Shown: positions 26,001 to 37,200 of the stretch, piece after piece
How the letters are laid out: every line of letters begins with the position of its first letter
How positions within the stretch are numbered: position 1 is the stretch's first letter
Assembly (NCBI GenBank): GCA_949128115.1
Contig: OX421965.1
Span: forward strand, 46,677,257-46,741,256
Reading direction: 5' to 3'
From: Anaspis maculata
Lineage: Eukaryota; Arthropoda; Insecta; Coleoptera; Scraptiidae
Length of the DNA stretch: 64,000 nt
The notes under the pieces: generated by a model
The model's input: only the letters and a program-made list of their open reading frames with translations
Database searches by the model: none
What the model was told of the DNA's origin: nothing
Position numbers and translations under genes: made by a program

Positions 26001-29000
26001 TCCATAGTCTTTTTCAAAGCGTGTCTTGATATTTGTGGGAATTTTTCAGTAATTGGCTTTTTGGTCATTTGCTGCAGAATTTCTAGTTCAAAATCGGATT
26101 TTTTCAAAACATCCGTCCGGCTTCACCGGTAAAGAAGTAACCTTCAATTCGGGCTGAGATTTGTCAACGAAAAAATCCATAGGCGTCTCTTTCATCCATA
26201 GTCTTTTTCAAAGCGTGTCTTGATATTTGTGATAATTTCTCAGTAATTGGCTTTTTGGTCATTTGCTGCAGAATATCTAGTTCAAAATCGGAATTTTCCC
26301 AAACATCCGTCCGGCTTCACCGGTAAAGAAGTAATCTTAAATTCGGGCTGAGATTAGTCAACGAAAAAATCCATAGGCGTCTCTTTCATCCATAGTCTTT
26401 TTCAAAGCGTGTCTTGATATTTGTGGGAATTTTTCAGTAATTGGCTTTTTGGTCATTTGCTGCAGAATTTCTAGTTCAAAATCGGATTTTTTCAAAACAT
26501 TCGTCCGGCTTCACCGGTAAAGAAGTAATCTTCAATTCGGGCTGAGATTTGTCAACGAAAAAATCCATAGGCGTCTCTTTCATCCATAGTCTTTTTCAAA
26601 GCGTGTCTTGATATTTGTGAGAATTTGTCAGTAATTGGCTTTTTGGTCATTTGCTGCAGAATTTCTAGTTCAAAATCGGAATTTTTCAAAACATCCGTCC
26701 GGCTTCACCGGTAAAGAAGTAATCCTAAATTCGGGCTGAGATTAGTCAACGAAAAAATCCATAGGCGTCTCTTTCGATCATAGTCTTTTTCAAAGCGTGT
26801 CTTAATATTTGTGAGAATTTTTCAGTAATTGGCTTTTTGGTCATTTGCTGCAGAATTTCTAGTTCAAAATCGGAATTTTTCCAAACATCCGTCCGGCTTC
26901 ACCGGTAAAGAAGTAACTTAAATTCGGGCTGAGATTAGTCAACGAAAAAATCCATAGGCGTCTCTTTCATCCATAGGCTTTTTCAAAGCGTGTCTTGATA
27001 TTTATGAGAATTTCTCAGTAATTGGCTTTTTGGTCATTTGCTGCAGAATTTCTAGTTCAAAATCGGAATTTTTCCAAACATCCGTCCGGCTTCACCGGTA
27101 AAGAAGTAATCTTAAATTCGGGCTGGGATTAGTCAATGAAAAAATCCATAGGCGTCTCTTTCATCCATAGTCTTTTTCAAAGCGTGTATAGATATTCGTG
27201 AGAATTTTTCAGTAGTTGGCTTTTTGGTCAGTTGCTGCAGAATTTCTAGTTCAAAATCGGAATTATTTAAACATCCGTCTGGCTTCACCGGTAAAGAAGT
27301 AATCTTGAATTCGGGCTGGGATTAGTCAATGAAAAAATCCATAGGCGTCTCTTTCATCCATAGTCTTTTTCAAAGCGTGTATAGATATTCGTGAGAATTT
27401 TTCAGTAGTTGGCTTTTTGGTCATTTGCTGCAGAATTTCTAGTTCAAATTCGGAATTTTTGAAACATCCGTCCGGCTTCACCGGTAAAGAAGTAATCTTA
27501 AATTCGGGCTGAGATTAGTCAACGAAAAAATCCATAGGCGTCTCTTTCATCCATAGGCTTTTTCAAAGCGTGTCTTGATATTTATGAAAATTTCTCAGTA
27601 ATTGGCTTTTTGGTCATTTGCTGCAGAATTTCTAGTTCAAAATCGGAATTGTTCCAAACTTCCGTCCGGCTTCACCGGTAAAGAAGTAATCTTAAATTCG
27701 GGCTGAGATTAGTCAACGAAAAAATCCCTAGGCGTCTCTTTCATCCATAGTCTTTTTCAAAGCGTGTCTTTATATTTGTGAGAATTTCTCAGTAATTGGC
27801 TTTTTGGTCATTTGCTGCAGAATTTCTAGTTCAAAATCGGAATTTTTCCAAACATCCGTCCGGCTTCACCGGTAAAGAAGTAATCTTAAATTCGGGCTGG
27901 GATTAGTCAATGAAAAAATCCATAGGCGTCTCTTTCATCCATAGTCTTTTTCAAAGCGTGTATAGATATTCGTGAGAATTTTTCAGTAATTGGCTTTTTG
28001 GTCATTTGCTGCAGAATTTCTAGTTCAAAATCGGAATTATTTAAACATCCGTCTGGCTTCACCGGTAAAGAAGTAATCTTGAATTCGGGCTGGGATTAGT
28101 CAATGAAAAAATCCATAGGCGTCTCTTTCATCCATAGTCTTTTTCAAAGCGTGTATTGATATTCGTGAGAATTTCTCAGTAATTGGCTTTTTGGTCATTT
28201 GCTGCAGAATTTCTAGTTCAAATTCGGAATTTTTGAAACATCCGTCCGGCTTCACCGGTAAAGAAGTAATCTTAAATTCGGGCTGAGATTAGTCAACGAA
28301 AAAATCCATAGGCGTCTCTTTCATCCATAGCCTTTTTCAAAGCGTGTCTTGATATTTATGAAAATTTCTCAGTAATTGGCTTTTTGGTCATTTGCTGCAG
28401 AATTTCTAGTTCAAAATCGGAATTTTTGAAACATCCGTCCGGCTTCACCGGTAAAGAAGTAATCTTAAATTCGGGCTGAGATTAGTCAACGAAAAAATCC
28501 ATAGGCGTCTCTTTCAATCATAGTCTTTTGAAAAGCGTGTCTTGATATTTGTGAGAATTTCTCAGTAATTGGCTTTTTGGTCATTTGCTGCAGAATTTCT
28601 AGTTCAAAATCGGAATTTTTCCAAACATCCGTCCGGCTTCACCGGTAAAGAAGTAACTTAAATTCGGGCTGAGATTAGTCAACGAAAAAATCCATAGGCG
28701 TCTCTTTCGATCATAGTCTTTTTAAAAGCGTGTCCTAATATTTGTGAGAATTTCTCAGTAATTGGCTTTTTGGTCATTTGCTGCAGAATTTCTAGTTCAA
28801 ACTCGGAATTTTTCCAAACATCCGTCCGGCTTCACCGGTAAAGAAGTAATCTTAAATTCGGGCTGAGATTTGTCAACGAGAGAATCCATAGGCGTCTCTT
28901 TCATCCATAGTCTTTTTCAAAGCGTGTCTTGATATTTGTGAGAATTTCTCATTAATTGGCTTTTTGGTCATTTGCTGCAGAATTTCTAGTTCAAAATCGG

Positions 29001-32000
29001 AATTGTTCCAAACATCCGTCCGGCTTCACCGGTAAAGAAGTAATCTTAAATTCGGGCTGAGATTAGTCAACGAAAAAATCCATAGGCGTCTCTTTCAATC
29101 ATAGTCTTTTTAAAAGCGTGTCTTAATATTTGTGGAAATTTCTCAGTAATTGGCTTTTTGGTCGTTTGCTGCAGAATTTCTAGTTCAAAATCGGAATTTC
29201 CCCAAACATCCGTCCGGCTTCACCGGTGAAGAAGTAATCTTAAATTCGGGCTGAGATTAGTCAACGAAAAAATCCATAGGCGTCTCTTTCATCCATAGTC
29301 TTTTTCAAAGCGTGTCTTGATATTTGTGGGAATTTTTCAGTAATTGGCTTTTTGGTCATTTGCTGCAGAATTTCTAGTTCAAAATCGGATTTTTTCAAAA
29401 CATCCGTCCGGCTTCACCGGTAAAGAAGTAATCTTCAATTCGGGCTGAGATTTGTCAACGAAAAAATCCATAGGCGTCTCTTTCATCCATAGTCTTTTTC
29501 AAAGCGTGTCTTGATATTTGTGGGAATTTCTCAGTAATTGGCTTTTTGGTCATTTGCTGCAGAATATCTAGTTCAAAATCGGAATTTTCCCAAACATCCG
29601 TCCGGCTTCACCGGTAAATAAGTAATCTTAAATTCGGGCTGAGATTAGTCAACGAAAAAATCCATAGGCGTCTCTTTCATCCATAGTCTTTTTCAAAGCG
29701 TGTCTTAATATTTGTGGAAATTTCTCAGTAATTGGCTTTTTGGTCGTTTGCTGCAGAATTTCTAGTTCAAAATCGGAATTTTCCCAAACATCCGTCCGGC
29801 TTCACCGGTAAAGAAGTAATCTTAAATTCGGGCTGAGATTAGTCAACGAAAAAATCCATAGGCGTCTCTTTCATCCATAGTCTTTTTCAAAGCGTGTCTT
29901 GATATTTGTGGGAATTTTTCAGTAATTGGCTTTTTGGTCATTTGCTGCAGAATTTCTAGTTCAAAATCGGATTTTTTCAAAACATCCGTCCGGCTTCACC
30001 GGTAAAGAAGTAATCTTCAATTCGGGCTGAGATTTGTCAACGAAAAAATCCATAGGCGTCTCTTTCATCCATAGTCTTTTTCAAAGCGTGTCTTGATATT
30101 TGTGGGAATTTCTCAGTAATTGGCTTTTTGGTCATTTGCTGCAGAATATCTAGTTCAAAATCGGATTTTTTCAAAACATCCGTCCGGCTTCACCGGTAAA
30201 GAAGTAATCTTAAATTCGGGCTGAGATTAGTCAACGAAAAAATCCATAGGCGTCTCTTTCATCCATAGTCTTTTTCAAAGCGTGTCTTGATATTTGTGGG
30301 AATTTTTCAGTAATTGGCTTTTTGGTCATTTGCTGCAGAATTTCTAGTTCAAAATCGGATTTTTTCAAAACATCCGTCCGGCTTCACCGGTAAAGAAGTA
30401 ATCTTCAATTCGGGCTGAGATTTGTCAACGAAAAAATCCATAGGCGTCTCTTTCATCCATAGTCTTTTTCAAAGCGTGTCTTGATATTTGTGGGAATTTT
30501 TCAGTAATTGGCTTTTTGGTCATTTGCTGCAGAATTTCTAGTTCAAAATCGGATTTTTTCAAAACATCCGTCCGGCTTCACCGGTAAAGAAGTAATCTTC
30601 AATTCGGGCTGAGATTTGTCAACGAAAAAATCCATAGGCGTCTCTTTCATCCATAGTCTTTTTCAAAGCGTGTCTTGATATTTGTGGGAATTTCTCAGTA
30701 ATTGGCTTTTTGGTCATTTGCTGCAGAATATCTAGTTCAAAATCGGAATTTCGCCAAACATCCGTCCGGCTTCACCGGTAAAGAAGTAATCTTAAATTCG
30801 GGCTGAGATTAGTCAACGAAAAAATCCATAGGCGTCTCTTTCATCCATAGTCTTTTTCAAAGCGTGTCTTGATATTTGTGAGAATTTCTCAGTAATTGGC
30901 TTTTTGGTCATTTGCTGCAGAATTTCTAGTTCAAAATCGGAATTGTTCCAAACATCCGTCCGGCTTCACCGGTAAAGAAGTAATCTTAAATTCGGGCTGA
31001 GATTTGTCAACGAGAGAATCCATAGGCGTCTCTCTCATCCATAGTCTTTTTCAAAGCGTGTCTTGATATTTGTGAGAATTTCTCAGTAATTGGCTTTTTG
31101 GTCATTTGCTGCAGAATTTCTAGTTCAAAATCGGAATTTTTCCAAACATCCGTCCGGCTTCACCGGTAAAGAAGTAATCTTAAATTCGGGCTGGGATTAG
31201 TCAATGAAGAAATCCATAGGCGTCTCTTTCATCCATAGTCTTTTCCAAAGCGTGTATAGATATTCGTGAGAATTTTTCAGTAGTTGGCTTTTTGGTCATT
31301 TGCTGCAGAATTTCTAGTTCAAAATCGGAATTATTTAAACATCCGTCTGGCTTCACCGGTAAAGAAGTAATCTTGAATTCGGGCTGGGATTAGTCAATGA
31401 AAAAATCCATAGGCGTCTCTTTCATCCATAGTCTTTTTCAAAGCGTGTATTGATATTCGTGAGAATTTCTCAGTAATTGGCTTTTTGGTCATTTGCTGCA
31501 GAATTTCTAGTTCAAATTCGGAATTTTTGAAACATCCGTCCGGCTTCACCGGTAAAGAAGTAATCTTAAATTCGGGCTGAGATTAGTCAACGAAAAAATC
31601 CATAGGCGTCTCTTTCATCCATAGTCTTTTTCAAAGCGTGTCTTGATATTTGTGAGAATTTCTCAGTAATTGGCTTTTTGGTCAATTGCTGCAGAATTTC
31701 TAGTTCAAAGTCGGAATTATTTAAACATCCGTCTGGCTTCACCGGTAAAGAAGTAATCTTAAATTCGGGCTGGGATTAGTCAATGAAAAAATCCATAGGC
31801 GTCTCTTTCATCCATAGTCTTTTTCAAAGCGTGTATTGATATTCGTGAGAATTTCTCAGTAATTGGCTTTTTGATCATTTGCTGCAGAATTTCTAGTTCA
31901 AAATCGGAATTTTTGAAACATCCGTCTGGCTTCACCGGTAAAGAAGTAATCTTAAATTCGGGCTGAGATTAGTCAACGAAAAAATCCATAGGCGTCTCTT

Positions 32001-32946
32001 TCATCCATAGTATTTTTCAAAGCGTGTCTTGATATTTGTGAGAATTTCTCATTAATTGGCTTTATGGTCATTTGCTGCAGAATTTCTAGTTCAAAATCAG
32101 AATTGTTCCAAACATCCGTCCGGCTTCACCGGTAAAGAAGTAATCTTAAATTCGGGCTGAGATTAGTCAACGAAAAAATCCATAGGCGTCTCTTTCATCC
32201 ATAGTCTTTTTCAAAGCGTGTCTTGATATTTGTGGGAATTTTTCAGTAATTGGCTTTTTGGTCATTTGCTGCAGAATTTCTAGTTCAAAATCGGATTTTT
32301 TCAAAACATCCGTCCGGCTTCACCGGTAAAGAAGTAATCTTCAATTCGGGCTGAGATTTGTCAACGAAAAAATCCATAGGCGTCTCTTTCATCCATAGTC
32401 TTTTTCAAAGCGTGTCTTGATATTTGTGGGAATTTTTCAGTAATTGGCTTTTTGGTCATTTGCTGCAGAATTTCTAGTTCAAAATCGGATTTTTTCAAAA
32501 CATCCGTCCGGCTTCACCGGTAAAGAAGTAATCTTAAATTCGGGCTGAGATTTGTCAACGAGAGAATCCATAGGCGTCTCTCTCATCCATAGTCTTTTTC
32601 AAAGCGTGTCTTGATATTTGTGAGAATTTCTCAGTAATTGGCTTTTTGGTCATTTGCTGCAGAATTTCTAGTTCAAAATCGGAATTGTTCCAAACTTCCG
32701 TCCGGCTTCACCGGTAAGAAGTAATCTTAAATTCGGGCTGAGATTAGTCAACGAAAAAATCCATAGGCGTCTCTTTCATCCATAGTCTTTTTCAAAGCGT
32801 GTCTTTATATTTGTGAGAATTTCTCAGTAATTGGCTTTATGGTCATTTGCTGCAGAATTTCTAGTTCAAAATCGGAATTTTTCCAAACATCCGTCCGGCT
32901 TCACCGGTTAAGAAGTAATCTTAAATTCGGGCTGGGATTAGTCAAT

Positions 32947-32955
32947 GAAAAAATC
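32947..32955. other. Unoccupied (empty) insertion site paralogous to the transposon target
   Basis: GAAAAAATC occurs once here, inside an uninterrupted GTCAATGAAAAAATCCATAG. The surrounding variants (short CCGGTAAGAAG and GGCTTTATGG upstream, TATAGATATTCG and CCATAAGCG downstream) match the left and right flanks of the insertion at 37022-40155. In the occupied copy the same nine bases flank the element on both sides. This local control shows where the inserted DNA begins and ends. Confidence 0.85.
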
Positions 32956-33704
32956 CATAGGCGTCTCTTTCATCCATAGTCTTTTTCAAAGCGTGTATAG
33001 ATATTCGTGAGAATTTTTCAGTAATTGGCTTTTTGGTCATTTGCTGCAGAATTTCTAGTTCAAAATCGGAATTATTTAAACATCCGTCTGGCTTCACCGG
33101 TAAAGAAGTAATCTTGAATTCGGGCTGGGATTAGTCAATGAAAAAATCCATAAGCGTCTCTTTCATCCATAGTCTTTTTCAAAGCGTGTATTGATATTCG
33201 TGAGAATTTCTCAGTAATTGGCTTTTTGGTCATTTGCTGCAGAATTTCTAGTTCAAATTCGGAATTTTTGAAACATCCGTCCGGCTTCACCGGTAAAGAA
33301 GTAATCTTAAATTCGGGCTGAGATTAGTCAACGAAAAAATCCATAGGCGTCTCTTTCAATCATAGTCTTTTTAAAAGCGTGTCTTGATATTTGTGAGAAT
33401 TTCTCAGTAATTGGCTTTTTGGTCATTTGCTGCAGAATTTCTAGTTCAAAATCGGAATTTTTCCAAACATCCGTCCGGCTTCACCGGTAAAGAAGTAATC
33501 TCAAATTCGGGCTGGGATTAGTCAATGGTAAAAATCCATAGGCGTCTCTTTCATCCATAGTCTTTTTCAAAGCGTGTTTTGATATTCGTGAGAATTTCTC
33601 AGTAATTGGCTTTTTGGTCATTTGCTGCAGAATTTCTAGTTCAAAATCGGAATTTTTTAAACATCCGTCTGGCTTCACCGGTAAAGAAGTAATCTTAAAT
33701 TCGG

Positions 33705-33897
33705 GCTGAGATTAGTCAACGAAAAAATCCATAGGCGTCTCTTTCATCCATAGTCTTTTTCAAAGCGTGTCTTGATATTTGTGGGAATTTCTCAGTAATT
33801 GGCTTTTTGGTCATTTGCTGCAGAATTTCTAGTTCAAAATCGGAATTTTTTAAACATCCGTCTGGCTTCACCGGTAAAGAAGTAATCTTAAATTCGG
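33705..33897. repeat. Extra monomer in HOR copy 1
   Basis: This 193-bp monomer (GGGAATTTCTC, ATTTTTTAAAC, CCGTCTGG) has no counterpart in copy 2. There, the monomer ending in CCGTCTGG is followed directly at 40913 by the GTTCCAAAC type. Across it the offset between copies falls from 7208 to 7015 bp. The upstream neighbour carries the same ATTTTTTAAACATCCGTCTGG-like end, so it probably arose by a one-monomer duplication. Confidence 0.75.
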
Positions 33898-34672
33898 GCT
33901 GAGATTAGTCAACGAAAAAATCCATAGGCGTCTCTTTCATCCATAGTCTTTTTCAAAGCGTGTCTTGATATTTGTGGGAATTTCTCAGTAATTGGCTTTT
34001 TGGTCATTTGCTGCAGAATTTCTAGTTCAAAATCGGAATTGTTCCAAACATCCGTCCGGCTTCACCGGTAAAGAAGTAATCTTAAATTCGGGCTGAGATT
34101 AGTCAACGAAAAAATCCATAGGCGTCTCTTTCAATCATAGTCTTTTTAAAGCGTGTCTTAATATTTGTGAGAATTTCTCAGTAATTGGCTTTTTGGTCAT
34201 TTGCTGCAGAATTTCTAGTTCAAAATCGGATTTTTTCAAAACATCCGTCCGGCTTCACCGGTAAAGAAGTAATCTTTAATTCGGGCTGAGATTAGTCAAC
34301 GAAAAAATCCATAGGCGTCTCTTTCATCCATAGTCTTTTTCAAAGCGTGTCTTGATATTTGTGAGAATTTCTCAGTAATTGGCTTCTTGGTCATTTGCTG
34401 CAGAATTTCTAGTTCAAAATCGGAATTGTTCCAAACATCCGTCCGGCTTCACCGGTAAAGAAGTAATCTTAAATTCGGGCTGAGATTTGTCAACGAGAGA
34501 ATCCATAGGCGTCTCTTTCATCCATAGTCTTTTTCAAAGCGTGTCTTGATATTTGTGAGAATTTCTCAGTAATTGGCCTTTTGGTCATTTGCTGCAGAAT
34601 TTCTAGTTCTAAATCGGAATTTTTTCAAACATTCGTCCGGCTTCACCGGTAAAGAAGTAATCTTAAATTCGG

Positions 34673-35060
34673 GCTGAGATTAGTCAACGAAAAAGTCCAT
34701 AGGCGTCTCTTTCATCCATTGTCTTTTTCAAAGCGTGTCTTTATATTTGTGAGAATTTCTCAGTAATTGGCTTTTTGGTCATTTGCTGCAGAATTTCTAT
34801 TTCAAAATCGGAATTTTTTCAAACATTCGTCCGGCTTCACCGGTAAAGAAGTAATCTTAAATTCGGGCTGAGATTAGTCAACGAAAAAGTCCATAGGCGT
34901 CTCTTTCATCCATTGTCTTTTTCAAAGCGTGTCTTTATATTTGTGAGGATTTCTCAGTAATTGGCTTTTTGGTCATTTGCTGCAGAATTTCTATTTCAAA
35001 ATCGGAATTTTTTCAAACATTCGTCCGGCTTCACCGGTAAAGAAGTAATCTTAAATTCGG
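34673..35060. repeat. Near-identical adjacent monomer pair
   Basis: Monomers 34673-34866 and 34867-35060 share AAAAAGTCCATAGG, CCATTGTC, TCTTTATATTTGTGAG, the unusual TTCTATTTCAAAATC and CATTCGTCC. The only difference I see is GAGAATTTC against GAGGATTTC. The pair is also present in the second HOR copy, starting at 41688. The single-monomer duplication is therefore older than the 4066-bp duplication. Confidence 0.8.
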
Positions 35061-37012
35061 GCTGAGATTAGTCAACGAAAAAATCCATAGGCGTCTCTTT
35101 CATCCATAGTCTTTTTCAAAGCGTGTCTTGATATTTGTGAGAATTTCTCAGTAATTGGCTTTTTGGTCAATTGCTGCAGAATTTCTAGTTCAAAATCGGA
35201 ATTATTTAAACATCCGTCTGGCTTCACCGGTAAAGAAGTAATCTTAAATTCGGGCTGGGATTAGTCAATGAAAAAATCCATAGGCGTCTCTTTCATCCAT
35301 AGTCTTTTTCAAAGCGTGTATTGATATTCGTGAGAATTTCTCAGTAATTGGCTTTTTGGTCATTTGCTGCAGAATTTCTAGTTCAAAATCGGAATTTTTG
35401 AAACATCCGTCTGGCTTCACCGGTAAAGAAGTAATCTTAAATTCGGGCTGAGATTAGTCAACGAAAAAATCCATAGGCGTCTCTTTCATCCATAGTCTTT
35501 TTCAAAGCGTGTCTTGATATTTGTGAGAATTTCTCATTAATTGGCTTTTTGGTCATTTGCTGCAGAATTTCTAGTTCAAAATCGGAATTGTTCCAAACAT
35601 CCGTCCGGCTTCACCGGTAAAGAAGTAATCTTAAATTCGGGCTGAGATTAGTCAACGAAAAAATCCATAGGCGTCTCTTTCAATCATAGTCTTTTTAAAA
35701 GCGTGTCTTAATATTTGTGGAAATTTCTCAGTAATTGGCTTTTTGGTCGTTTGCTGCAGAATTTCTAGTTCAAAATCGGAATTTTCCCAAACATCCGTCC
35801 GGCTTCACCGGTGAAGAAGTAATCTTAAATTCGGGCTGAGATTAGTCAACGAAAAAATCCATAGGCGTCTCTTTCATCCATAGTCTTTTTCAAAGCGTGT
35901 CTTGATATTTGTGGGAATTTTTCAGTAATTGGCTTTTTGGTCATTTGCTGCAGAATTTCTAGTTCAAAATCGGATTTTTTCAAAACATCCGTCCGGCTTC
36001 ACCGGTAAAGAAGTAATCTTCAATTCGGGCTGAGATTTGTCAACGAAAAAATCCATAGGCGTCTCTTTCATCCATAGTCTTTTTCAAAGCGTGTCTTGAT
36101 ATTTGTGGGAATTTCTCAGTAATTGGCTTTTTGGTCATTTGCTGCAGAATATCTAGTTCAAAATCGGAATTTTCCCAAACATCCGTCCGGCTTCACCGGT
36201 AAAGAAGTAATCCTAAATTCGGGCTGAGATTAGTCAACGAAAAAATCCATAGGCGTCTCTTTCGATCATAGTCTTTTTCAAAGCGTGTCTTAATATTTGT
36301 GAGAATTTCTCAGTAATTGGCTTTTTGGTCATTTGCTGCAGAATTTCTAGTTCAAAATCGGAATTTTTCCAAACATCCGTCCGGCTTCACCGGTAAAGAA
36401 GTAACTTAAATTCGGGCTGAGATTAGTCAACGAAAAAATCCATAGGCGTCTCTTTCATCCATAGGCTTTTTCAAAGCGTGTCTTGATATTTATGAGAATT
36501 TCTCAGTAATTGGCTTTTTGGTCATTTGCTGCAGAATTTCTAGTTCAAAATCGGAATTGTTCCAAACATCCGTCCGGCTTCACCGGTAAAGAAGTAATCT
36601 TAAATTCGGGCTGAGATTTGTCAACGAGAGAATCCATAGGCGTCTCTCTCATCCATAGTCTTTTTCAAAGCGTGTCTTGATATTTGTGAGAATTTCTCAG
36701 TAATTGGCTTTTTGGTCATTTGCTGCAGAATTTCTAGTTCAAAATCGGAATTGTTCCAAACTTCCGTCCGGCTTCACCGGTAAGAAGTAATCTTAAATTC
36801 GGGCTGAGATTAGTCAACGAAAAAATCCATAGGCGTCTCTTTCATCCATAGTCTTTTTCAAAGCGTGTCTTTATATTTGTGAGAATTTCTCAGTAATTGG
36901 CTTTATGGTCATTTGCTGCAGAATTTCTAGTTCAAAATCGGAATTTTTCCAAACATCCGTCCGGCTTCACCGGTAAAGAAGTAATCTTAAATTCGGGCTG
37001 GGATTAGTCAAT

Positions 37013-37021
37013 GAAAAAATC
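37013..37021. other. Left target-site duplication, GAAAAAATC
   Basis: These nine satellite bases come immediately before the foreign DNA, which starts GGTGCTAGGACAATTC. They are repeated directly after the element at 40156-40164 and are single-copy at the paralogous empty site. A 7- to 10-bp reading is possible because the tips of the element are imperfect, but nine bases match exactly. Confidence 0.85.
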
Positions 37022-37200
37022 GGTGCTAGGACAATTCGTCCCGCGGACAATTCGTAGCGGACAATTCGTCGCGGACAATTCGTCCCGCGGACAGTTCGTC
37101 CCGCGGACAATTCGTCCCGCGGACAATTCGTCCCGCGGACAATTCGTCTCACGGACAATTCGTCCCGCGGACAATTCGTCCCGCGGACAATTCGTCGCAA
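37022..37200 (+). repeat. Left inverted terminus: 11 tandem copies of a 16-bp unit
   Basis: After a 7-bp tip (GGTGCTA), units start at 37029, 37045, 37059, 37073, 37089, 37105, 37121, 37137, 37153, 37169 and 37185. The consensus is GGACAATTCGTCCCGC. Units 2 and 3 are 14 bp (ending TAGC and TCGC), unit 5 has ACAGTT, unit 8 ends TCTCAC and unit 11 ends TCGCAA. GGAC and GTCC form inverted arms around AATTC within a unit and around CGC between units, so the array is a chain of small quasi-palindromes. The small open frames that cross it on both strands are products of the repeat, not genes. Confidence 0.93.

Larger units (their letters stand above)
32544..36609. repeat. 21-monomer higher-order repeat, copy 1 (4066 bp, intact)
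   Basis: The unit starts with the monomer that has the CAACGAGAGAATCC entry and the CTCTCATCC variant. The same start recurs at 36610. The one-base-short CCGGTAAGAAG lies at 32711 and 36777, and the GCTGGGATT monomer start at 32931 and 36997; both pairs are 4066 bp apart. The copy contains the unoccupied version of the transposon target at 32947-32955. Compared with copy 2 it has one extra monomer at 33705-33897 and one extra base near 33528. Confidence 0.88.
1..37021. repeat. 194-bp satellite DNA array, left part (about 191 monomers)
   Basis: Head-to-tail monomers start with GCTGAGATT or GCTGGGATT at 1, 195, 389, 583, 777 and 971, a spacing of exactly 194 bp. Shorter variants of 193 bp arise by single-base losses, for example GTAACTTAAATT in place of GTAATCTTAAATT. 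Nearly every copy keeps a CTGCAG site, the run TTGGCTTTTTGGTCATTTG, and CCGGCTTCACCGG, which is a pair of CCGG arms around five bases. All copies have the same orientation. No stretch longer than a monomer departs from the pattern, so this part holds no gene, RNA gene or non-satellite island. The strand is arbitrary. Variation is concentrated at monomer positions 65-90, 140-150 and about 181-190. The array runs off the left edge of the window. The copy number is an estimate from length divided by about 193.7. Confidence 0.98.

Noticed and set aside
37029..37200. CRISPR-like array
   Set aside because: The 16-bp units abut directly with no unique spacers, and the same array is inverted at the other end of the element. 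The 194-bp satellite also lacks spacers.
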